A stretch of 5,249 nucleotides of DNA from Candidatus Kaiserbacteria bacterium (GTDB taxonomy: Bacteria; Patescibacteria; Paceibacteria; UBA9973; UBA2100). How positions within the stretch are numbered: position 1 is the stretch's first letter; the number at the start of each line of letters is the position of its first letter. Below the pieces are notes generated by a model. It searched no databases. It was not told where the DNA came from and worked only from the letters and a program-made list of their open reading frames with translations. Location: the NCBI GenBank assembly GCA_002401495.1, contig NVTG01000014.1:1-5249 (forward strand). Reading direction: 5' to 3'. Position numbers and translations under genes: made by a program. This document shows, piece by piece, positions 1-5,249 of the stretch.

Positions 1-1
1 A

Positions 2-895
2 ATGAACTACCTGCCGCCTGATGCGAGTTTTGCTAAAAACCTTAAACAAACCGACAAAGCGTACATCAGTCGCTATGCATTAGGTCGTGATTATCACAAG
101 TTAATTCGTAACCGTTTGAAAAAGTTAGGCCAGCAAATAGAGCAACAAGTTGGCCAGCTCGGTTTTCGTCCTTTTGTTGACTCTGCCCCTGTACTTGAAA
201 GGCAACTGGCCGAAAAAGCAGGCTTAGGTTGGCGTGGAAAACATAGTTTATTAATCAATAAAGAAGCGGGATCTTGGTTTTTTTTAGGTGAGCTGTTTGT
301 TGATATACCGCTGCCTATTGATGAAGAAAATAGTTTTGAAGGTTGCGGTAAATGTGTTGCCTGTATGACACTGTGCCCAACTGGTGCAATTGTCGAGCCT
401 TATGTAGTTGATGCCCGTAAATGTATCTCTTATCTTACTATTGAGTTGCAAGGCGCTATTCCAGAAGAGTATCGCCCACTATTAGGTAATCGCGTCTATG
501 GCTGTGATGACTGCCAGTTAGTGTGCCCATGGAATCGCTATGGTCAGCTCACCGATGAAGCTGACTTTCACCCAAGAAAGCAGCTTAAAGATCAAGACTT
601 ACTGACTTTATTTGCATGGGATGAAGCAACCTTTCTTAAAAATACCGAAGGCAGCCCTATTCGCCGGGTTGGCCACGAGCGTTGGTTAAGAAATCTGGCA
701 GTAGGACTGGGTAACGCTGATTACCACGAGCAAATAATCGAGGCTTTAGAGCAAAGGTTAACAACAGCCACGCCTTTAGTCGCAGAGCATATCGAGTGGG
801 CACTTGCTCAACAAAAAAATAAGCTCCAGTTAAAGCTTCGTAAAACTGCGCGCTTAATTCGTATTGTTGAAAAAGGTCTGCCAAGAGATGCTTGA
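2..895 (+). CDS. queG: Epoxyqueuosine reductase QueG, 5'-truncated by the window edge
   Basis: QueG reduces epoxyqueuosine to queuosine at the wobble position of GUN-anticodon tRNAs in the cytoplasm, using cobalamin and two [4Fe-4S] clusters. The visible 297 residues align from memory, almost without gaps, with E. coli QueG from its internal MNYLP segment to the shared C-terminal end GLPRDA. Seen here: the FRPFVDSAP segment, whose Asp60 matches the family's proposed catalytic acid; the first ferredoxin-like cluster motif with Cys115, Cys118, Cys121 and Cys125; Cys141 in RKCISY; and the second motif with Cys168, Cys171 and Cys175. All eight cluster cysteines are therefore present. The C-terminal part (about 200-297) is the helical repeat-like region. 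The ATG at base 2 is an internal Met, not the start: family members are about 370-380 residues long, so roughly 75-80 N-terminal residues lie upstream of the window. The gene ends in TGA at 893-895 and converges on the response regulator. Confidence 0.97.
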   Translation: MNYLPPDASFAKNLKQTDKAYISRYALGRDYHKLIRNRLKKLGQQIEQQVGQLGFRPFVDSAPVLERQLAEKAGLGWRGKHSLLINKEAGSWFFLGELFVDIPLPIDEENSFEGCGKCVACMTLCPTGAIVEPYVVDARKCISYLTIELQGAIPEEYRPLLGNRVYGCDDCQLVCPWNRYGQLTDEADFHPRKQLKDQDLLTLFAWDEATFLKNTEGSPIRRVGHERWLRNLAVGLGNADYHEQIIEALEQRLTTATPLVAEHIEWALAQQKNKLQLKLRKTARLIRIVEKGLPRDA

Positions 896-909
896 TAGCT
901 AGCTTTACT

Positions 910-2037
910 CTATCGTTTTAATAATTGCGATAGGTCATTCTCAATCTCTTTAAAAGCCACTTTTACGCCTTTAACCGACTCTTCACGGGCCACTGAGTTT
1001 TGAATGGTTTCGTCGACCTTTTGGTAGATAAACACCTCTTGGTCTTCATCTAAGCCCATGGTCGGTATACGTTGCTCTAAATCTTCTTGAAGCTGCTTAA
1101 AAATCGCTTCGTTATTGATACGGTTCTCGTTTAAAAGCTCAATCAAGCCAGTAAATTTACTATGCACCTTACTCACGGCATCATTCAATTGTTGTTGCTG
1201 CTCAAGGAGCTCTTTTTTTGTAATAATCGCTTTAAGCTGCTGCTCAGTAACACTCACTAAAAAGCAAATATGATCTCGAATTCGACCGTGTTTATCTGGA
1301 TCTTGCTCCGGCATGTTCAAGATAAGCAAACTAATCATTTCATAGTTAACTAAAATCCGATTTGAGAACTCATGCAAACGCCCTTTACTTTTCAGCATTT
1401 CAAACAGCTCGATCACAATTGGCGAACACACACCCGACACCGAAAAATGTAATATTTCATTATGTAACCGAAACTCAACGTTACTTTGCAACTCAAATGC
1501 GCTTAGGCAATTTAAAAAGGCTCTACCGAGTTCTTGTTCATTATCAATCGAGCCTATATGCTCTATATAGTTAACAATTTGACCCATTTCGCTGCTATTT
1601 GCCATAGCATTAAATGCAGTTGAAGTCGCATCTTCAACTTGCTGTTCTAGCGATTCTTTTTCAATCAGCACTTGATTTAAATGCTGTAGCTTAAGCTTGA
1701 GCTCATTATGGCTAAATGGCTTCACAATGTAGTCTTCTGCTCCGACGGAGTAGCCTTCCATGCGCTCCTCAACAGTGCCTCTGGCTGAGACAAACATCAC
1801 AATAATTTTTTGCGTATTAGGGTTTTCTTTCAGCTTACGGCATACGTCATAACCACTCATTTGTGGCATACTCACATCAAGTAAAATCACTTGTGGGTCG
1901 AACTTCTCTACGACTTCTAAACATTCAGGGCCGCTATTAACCATTTTCAACTCAAATTCAAGATCCTCTAAGATCTCTTCAATTATCTCTAAATTAAATG
2001 GTTCATCATCTACCGCTAAAATACGTTTCAAGGCCAT
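910..2037 (-). CDS. Response regulator: N-terminal receiver plus uncharacterised C-terminal domain
   Basis: This 375-residue protein is probably the phosphorylation target of the histidine kinase encoded just upstream. Residues 4-122 form a complete receiver domain with acidic pair Asp10/Asp11, phospho-acceptor Asp54 in LLDVSMP, Ser84 at the switch Thr/Ser position and Lys106 in the KPF motif. A helical linker (about 120-140) leads to a region of about 140-270 with the segments AMANSSEMG, CSPIVIELFE and NYEMISLLILNMP. I recall similar segments in other gammaproteobacterial regulators but cannot assign them to a named family; a GAF-like fold is possible. Residues 270-375 look mostly helical, with a Gln/Glu/Lys-rich coiled-coil stretch near 273-300. 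There is no helix-turn-helix, GGDEF, EAL, HD-GYP or phosphatase motif and no membrane segment, so the output is unknown and may be protein-protein binding. The ATG start puts ILAVDD at residues 6-11, as expected for a receiver, and follows a purine-rich ribosome-binding site. Confidence 0.93.
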   Translation of the reverse strand: MALKRILAVDDEPFNLEIIEEILEDLEFELKMVNSGPECLEVVEKFDPQVILLDVSMPQMSGYDVCRKLKENPNTQKIIVMFVSARGTVEERMEGYSVGAEDYIVKPFSHNELKLKLQHLNQVLIEKESLEQQVEDATSTAFNAMANSSEMGQIVNYIEHIGSIDNEQELGRAFLNCLSAFELQSNVEFRLHNEILHFSVSGVCSPIVIELFEMLKSKGRLHEFSNRILVNYEMISLLILNMPEQDPDKHGRIRDHICFLVSVTEQQLKAIITKKELLEQQQQLNDAVSKVHSKFTGLIELLNENRINNEAIFKQLQEDLEQRIPTMGLDEDQEVFIYQKVDETIQNSVAREESVKGVKVAFKEIENDLSQLLKR

Positions 2038-2043
2038 AATTAT

Positions 2044-2051
2044 CTCTTCCC
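2044..2051 (-). promoter_or_regulatory. Ribosome-binding site of the response regulator gene
   Basis: On the minus strand the purine-rich stretch GGGAAGAG lies six bases before the ATG at 2037-2035, inside the 19-base gap after the kinase stop codon. It is not a perfect AGGAGG but is the most convincing Shine-Dalgarno-like site in the window. It supports the chosen start and translation of the regulator from a shared kinase-regulator transcript. Confidence 0.55.
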
Positions 2052-2056
2052 TTTTA

Positions 2057-4048
2057 TTAATTGATCGATATAGATTGCTGCTCGTTTGCCAAGTGTTGCG
2101 GCAAGTCTATTTCTAAGGGTAACCGCACCAAAATAGTGGCGCCCCCGTACTCATTGTTACTTGCCGAAATAGTGCCTTGATGTAAGGCTACAAATTCACG
2201 ACAAATAGCTAATCCAAGCCCGGTGCCTCCCGCACCACTGTTGGTTTTACTACTTTGCTCAAACTTAGCAAAAATCTTTTCGAGCTCTTGTTCAGGAATA
2301 CCTATTCCTCGGTCAATAACAGCGATTTCGGCCATCTGCTCATTGACCGCTAAACTAATATCAATTTCACTATTCGGTTCACTAAATTTCAGTGCATTAC
2401 CTATCAAGTTACGCATAATTTGGTTCACTTGTTCTTCGTCGCAATCAAGCACAATACCTTGTTCAAAACCTATCGGCCGAATTGCTATATTTCTTTCAAG
2501 GGCTGTGCCTGACACATCATCAATACTAGTTTTTATAATATTGCTTAAGTTATGCTTTTGCGGATTGAACGGGAATTTCCCGACATCAAGTTTCGATAGA
2601 TCGAGCAAGTTATTTAGAAGCGACAATAATCGTTCACCACTTTGCTCAATTCTCGATAGGTATTTGTTTAACTTGTCTTTACTTAAATCGTCGTTGGCAA
2701 CCTTATCAAGCCCAAACCGAGCAAAGCTAAGAATTGAATGCATGGGGGTTCTTAGCTCATGAGACATATTAGCCAAAAACTCAGATTTACTATGGCTTGC
2801 TGCTTCAGCAACATTTTTAGCATGCTCTAGCTGTGCGGTACGTGCTTTAACCTCTTCTTCAAGTAAGTCTTTAGCTTCAACGAGTAAATCTTCTTTCTCT
2901 TTAAGGTGCGTTACATTTTTAAAGATCACCGCTAATGCTATTTCACCATGATGATCAATTTCGTTAAACGAGCCAACTAAAGGTACCTCGCTGCCGTTTT
3001 TCTTGAGTAGTCGCAAGTCACAACTAAACTGACGGTTCTTATTTAAAGTCGCGATCTTATCTTTAATTCGCTCAGTTGAAGCAACATCAAAAAACTCAAA
3101 TACCGAGCAATTCTCAAACTCTTTTAACGGTTTTTCAAAAAGCTGCTCACAGGCGTCGTTAGTTTCTATAACCTTACCACCGCGTTCAAATAAAATAATG
3201 GCATCTGGGGTATGTTTAAAAATGACCCGAAGTAAACTGTCTTTTTCAATGAGTGCATCAACGGTATTTTGCAAACGCTCAACTAATTCAGTGTTGTGGC
3301 GTCTTAATAATTCGGTTTGCCAAAGTTTATGTACTGATTGCAATAAACTATTATCATCAACCGGCTTAATAAGAACATCTTCCACCCCTTGGCGAATAGC
3401 CGCTACCATTGAGACTTGGTCAGGCTTTGAGGTATAAAGCAAGCAACGACTATTTGGCTGATGTGTTTTGAGCTTATTAAAGAGCTCAAGGCCTGTACCA
3501 TTAGGAAAAGTAAAATCGCTGATGAGTAAATCAATATTGTGCTCTTTAAAAACATCCAGAGCTGATGCTGTGTTATCTGCGGTGTAAGTTTTAATATGTG
3601 CCCCTTTGAGATTTAGGGCAACTTGAGCCAAACGTTCTGCGCTATGGTCAACAAGAAGTACTGTAGGAAGTTGAAGAATATTGTTACTTTCTAACTCAAG
3701 CACCCCCTCTAATAAAGAGCTAATTTCTTTATTTGCAAAAAAGGGGTAAATCACCACAGCATTAGGTAACAAGCGATTTACTTCACTAAAATGTTCTAGC
3801 AAATCACTACGTTGCGCTTTGGGCGCTAAAAGCATGAAGTGCTCTTGTGAGAACACTCCCATTAGCGTTTTAATAACTGTGGTTGGCACACCATGAGACG
3901 CAGCCACAAGATCAAAGTCTTGCTCTAAAACAGCATCATCGACCATTGCAAAATGTAATAGCTCAACCCTACAACCAATGAGCTCAAGTAGAACCTTGAC
4001 CCGCATTGCTAAAACACTATTGCTATCAACAATTAAAATTCTTCGCAC
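2057..4048 (-). CDS. Soluble histidine kinase, degenerate REC-REC-PAS-HisKA-HATPase
   Basis: A 663-residue cytoplasmic sensor kinase. Residues 1-118 have a receiver-like fold pattern but lack the active-site residues (Asp8-Ser9, Ser51 at the phospho-acceptor position, Tyr101 at the Lys position). Residues 128-240 are a second receiver with Asp134-His135, phospho-acceptor Asp178, Thr206 and Lys228. Residues 272-385 are a PAS domain with its C-terminal PAC part, followed by a coiled-coil linker (about 383-418). HisKA spans 420-486 with H-box His430 in SHELRTP, followed by the E-x-x-T pattern Glu431/Thr434 associated with phosphatase activity. HATPase spans about 535-646: N box Asn547/Asn551, G1 DRGIGIP (579-585), F box around Phe593/Phe596, G2 GGTGLGL (607-613). 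No membrane segment, C-terminal receiver or Hpt domain is visible. The start is GTG: an in-frame TAG lies three codons upstream (4057-4055), and the first receiver strand ILIVD begins at residue 4, so a later start would cut the fold. No strong ribosome-binding site precedes it. The regulator gene follows after 19 bases, so the two are almost surely co-transcribed and cognate. Confidence 0.95.
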   Translation of the reverse strand: MRRILIVDSNSVLAMRVKVLLELIGCRVELLHFAMVDDAVLEQDFDLVAASHGVPTTVIKTLMGVFSQEHFMLLAPKAQRSDLLEHFSEVNRLLPNAVVIYPFFANKEISSLLEGVLELESNNILQLPTVLLVDHSAERLAQVALNLKGAHIKTYTADNTASALDVFKEHNIDLLISDFTFPNGTGLELFNKLKTHQPNSRCLLYTSKPDQVSMVAAIRQGVEDVLIKPVDDNSLLQSVHKLWQTELLRRHNTELVERLQNTVDALIEKDSLLRVIFKHTPDAIILFERGGKVIETNDACEQLFEKPLKEFENCSVFEFFDVASTERIKDKIATLNKNRQFSCDLRLLKKNGSEVPLVGSFNEIDHHGEIALAVIFKNVTHLKEKEDLLVEAKDLLEEEVKARTAQLEHAKNVAEAASHSKSEFLANMSHELRTPMHSILSFARFGLDKVANDDLSKDKLNKYLSRIEQSGERLLSLLNNLLDLSKLDVGKFPFNPQKHNLSNIIKTSIDDVSGTALERNIAIRPIGFEQGIVLDCDEEQVNQIMRNLIGNALKFSEPNSEIDISLAVNEQMAEIAVIDRGIGIPEQELEKIFAKFEQSSKTNSGAGGTGLGLAICREFVALHQGTISASNNEYGGATILVRLPLEIDLPQHLANEQQSISIN

Positions 4049-4148
4049 AGTAGACTAGACTCGCTTAATAATAAATACCTATTTTAGCGTAGCCTAAAAT
4101 CGCAATGGGTCACAATTTGTACCGCATTTTTTATTAGCTTTTAACGAA
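4049..4148 (-). promoter_or_regulatory. Intergenic region before the kinase gene, possible weak promoter
   Basis: This 100-base AT-rich gap separates the acetyltransferase stop from the kinase GTG, long enough for a promoter of its own. On the minus strand, TAAAAT at 4086-4081 resembles a -10 box (5 of 6 to TATAAT), but no good -35 hexamer stands at 16-18 bases from it. The candidate -10 lies inside one arm of the inverted repeat at 4081-4100. Whether the kinase is transcribed from here or by read-through from the acetyltransferase cannot be decided from sequence alone. Confidence 0.3.
4081..4100. repeat. Perfect 7-base inverted repeat, candidate operator
   Basis: The arms ATTTTAG and CTAAAAT flank a 6-base centre (CGTAGC), giving a perfect dyad 33-52 bases upstream of the kinase start. 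Six of the seven pairs are A-T and no immediate U-tract follows in the minus direction, so it fits an operator-like dyad better than an intrinsic terminator of the upstream acetyltransferase gene. It overlaps the only plausible -10 box for the kinase. A chance palindrome in AT-rich DNA is also possible. Confidence 0.4.
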
Positions 4149-4640
4149 TTAACTGTCTAAACGCTTACCTAAAATTGTCAGACTGTATGCTTTATTATCC
4201 ATAATCGCAATCTCAGGAAGTTCTCCCCAGACCTTGTAATTAAAACGATTAAACAGATTTATGCTTGGTAGATTATGACTAAAAATAAAGGCCAACAAAA
4301 CCTTAATGCCGAGCGTTTTTGCATGGTGTTCTGAAAATGTAAGCAATTGTTTTCCAAGCCCCTGCCCTTGAGCTTGTTGTGTGATATAAATGCTAATTTC
4401 AACAGTACCATCATAGGCTGGGCGGCCATAAAAAGACTTATAGCTTAACCAAGCGAGCACTTTACCTTGTTGCTCAAAAACAAAGATCGGTCTTTTTTCT
4501 GTGTGACTTTCAAACCAAGCTTGTTTGTCTGCAACCGATACCTCTTCTGTATCTGCGGTTACCATACGCCCAGGAATGGTCTCGTTATAAATAGCGACTA
4601 TGTCAGTTAAATCGTTTTGTGTTGCTTTTCGAATCGTCAT
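4149..4640 (-). CDS. GNAT N-acetyltransferase, phosphinothricin/methionine sulfoximine acetyltransferase-like
   Basis: A 163-residue single-domain cytoplasmic GNAT enzyme, full length for its group, which transfers acetyl from acetyl-CoA to an amino group. The N-terminus (TIRKAT, then IVAIYNETI at 13-21) and the following RMVTADTE segment are typical of the PAT/Bar-like branch (COG1247), which also includes E. coli MnaT and B. subtilis YwnH-like proteins. The core strand TVEISIYI (79-86) leads into the acetyl-CoA pyrophosphate-binding motif Q-x-x-G-x-G, here Gln91 to Gly96 (QGQGLG). The HNLPSINLFNRFNY segment (122-135) is the usual late helix carrying N-x-x-S, and the protein ends in the family's last strand. 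Members acetylate phosphinothricin, methionine sulfoximine or sulfone, or other small amino compounds; the substrate here cannot be read from sequence. The ATG is chosen because the GNAT fold starts at residue 2; no clear Shine-Dalgarno site precedes it. It lies upstream of and co-directional with the kinase, but 100 bases away. Confidence 0.9.
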   Translation of the reverse strand: MTIRKATQNDLTDIVAIYNETIPGRMVTADTEEVSVADKQAWFESHTEKRPIFVFEQQGKVLAWLSYKSFYGRPAYDGTVEISIYITQQAQGQGLGKQLLTFSEHHAKTLGIKVLLAFIFSHNLPSINLFNRFNYKVWGELPEIAIMDNKAYSLTILGKRLDS

Positions 4641-4715
4641 AAATAGCTGAAATTAAATGATCACTTTGCCGCATATTAGCGTATATTCAACACAAATAAC
4701 TAGCGGGAAATATCT
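4641..4715. promoter_or_regulatory. Divergent promoter region between acetyltransferase and peroxidase genes
   Basis: The two genes are transcribed away from each other, so this 75-base AT-rich stretch must hold the 5' signals of both unless transcripts start inside coding DNA. Possible -10 boxes are TATATT at 4682-4687 on the plus strand and TAATAT at 4679-4674 on the minus strand, but neither has a convincing -35 at proper spacing. A purine-rich GGGAAA (4705-4710), five bases before the peroxidase ATG, may be its ribosome-binding site. The region is assigned by gene orientation rather than by motif. Confidence 0.45.
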
Positions 4716-5249
4716 ATGTATAAATATGCCTTGTTACTTGCAGCAGGCCTAATAACAACAAACCTTGCAGCACAAACCACTGAAGCCGCAGAAGCGCCTA
4801 AAGCAAGCAGCCAATGTGACGATTTCACCAATGTTACGATGAGGAAATTGCGTTCGAAAGAGTCTATTAATTTTTGCGAATTCAAAAACAAACCACTTTT
4901 AATCGTCAATACCGCAAGTAATTGTGGCTTTACAGGTCAATTTGAAGGCTTAGAAGCTCTCCATAAGGAATACAAAGACCAGGGCTTAGTTGTATTGGGT
5001 TTTCCATCTGATGACTTTTTCCAAGAAGAAGACGATGAAAAAGACACTGCAAAAGTATGTTTCATCAATTATGGGGTGACTTTTAATATGTTGGCTACCA
5101 GTGCCGTTCGCGGAAGTGATGCAAACCCCATATTCAAACATTTAAACGAAGTTACAAGCTCACCTAACTGGAACTTTTACAAATACTTAGTGTCTGCAGA
5201 TCGTAAGACAGTGCAGCGCTTTAACAGTAAAACCAAGCCACAATCGCAG
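4716..5249 (+). CDS. Exported glutathione peroxidase-family protein, 3'-truncated by the window edge
   Basis: The reading frame is open from ATG 4716 to the last base (178 codons, no stop). Residues 1-19 look like a Sec signal peptide: short basic start MYKY, hydrophobic core, and LAA before a likely cut at Gln20, so the protein probably acts in the periplasm. The mature part is a thioredoxin-fold glutathione peroxidase. The peroxidatic Cys is Cys70 in NTASNCGFTGQ; the LGFPSDDFFQEE loop is at 94-105; Cys115 in VCFINYGVTF sits where the resolving Cys of thioredoxin-dependent members lies; and WNFYKYL (152-158) gives the conserved Trp152 and Asn153. Family enzymes reduce hydrogen peroxide or organic hydroperoxides. 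Having Cys rather than selenocysteine plus a second Cys, this one more likely uses thioredoxin-like partners than glutathione (inference). The tetrad Gln expected in the FPxNQF loop is Asp100 here. By homologue length only about 10-20 C-terminal residues are missing. Confidence 0.93.
   Translation, partial: MYKYALLLAAGLITTNLAAQTTEAAEAPKASSQCDDFTNVTMRKLRSKESINFCEFKNKPLLIVNTASNCGFTGQFEGLEALHKEYKDQGLVVLGFPSDDFFQEEDDEKDTAKVCFINYGVTFNMLATSAVRGSDANPIFKHLNEVTSSPNWNFYKYLVSADRKTVQRFNSKTKPQSQ

Noticed and set aside
2..4. ATG at base 2 as the start of QueG
   Set aside because: It matches the internal MNYLP segment of E. coli QueG; the true start lies upstream of the window.
657..884. 75-codon open frame on the minus strand
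   Set aside because: It is a shadow of the strongly supported queG reading frame.
894..914. GATAG/CTATC inverted repeat as a bidirectional terminator of queG and the regulator
   Set aside because: The stem is only five pairs around an 11-base loop, with no adjacent T-run; it is too weak to call.
1362..1574. 70-codon open frame on the plus strand
   Set aside because: It lies entirely antisense to the response regulator and shows no domain or ribosome-binding site.
2223..2762. 179-codon open frame on the plus strand
   Set aside because: It is antisense to the HisKA/HATPase region of the kinase, has Ser/Leu/Ile-rich composition typical of shadow frames, and matches no family I recognise.
4100..4121. 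CRP-like site (TGTGA half-site) upstream of the kinase
   Set aside because: Only one half-site matches; the partner half at N6 spacing does not resemble TCACA.
4676..4683. TTAGCGTA shared with 4084-4091 in the other intergenic region, as a common operator
   Set aside because: A single shared 8-mer between two short AT-rich regions is expected by chance fairly often, and no symmetry or spacing supports it.
4700..4909. 69-codon open frame on the minus strand
   Set aside because: It is antisense to the signal peptide and N-terminal part of the peroxidase and has no supporting features.

Overview
The window looks like ordinary chromosomal DNA from a marine-type gammaproteobacterium, most likely of the order Alteromonadales (Pseudoalteromonas, Thalassotalea or Colwellia-like). 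This assignment rests on the AT-rich composition and on a QueG that closely follows the E. coli protein. It is an inference from recalled sequences, not a database result. I see no mobile element, CRISPR array, tRNA or rRNA gene, and no compositional break suggesting transfer.

Layout: bases 2-895 (+) hold the 3' part of queG, the iron-sulfur and cobalamin enzyme of the last step of queuosine synthesis. It converges, with a 14-base gap, on a minus-strand block. In transcription order that block holds a PAT-like GNAT acetyltransferase (4640-4149), a soluble histidine kinase with two N-terminal receiver-like domains (4048-2057, GTG start), and a response regulator with a canonical receiver and an unassigned C-terminal half (2037-910). 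A 75-base divergent region separates the acetyltransferase from a plus-strand gene at 4716 that runs off the right edge. That gene encodes an exported glutathione-peroxidase-family protein.

How the genes work together: the kinase and regulator are 19 bases apart and complementary in domain content. The kinase has HisKA and HATPase domains but no C-terminal receiver, Hpt domain or membrane segment. The regulator supplies an intact receiver. They are very probably a cognate cytoplasmic pair. The kinase is not a standard hybrid kinase: its first receiver-like domain has lost the key phosphorylation residues, and its second keeps the phospho-acceptor Asp but has His in place of one acidic-pocket residue. 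The regulator has no recognisable DNA-binding or cyclic-di-GMP domain, so its output is unknown. This pair is the most interesting part of the window. The acetyltransferase, the peroxidase and QueG have no evident functional link to it.
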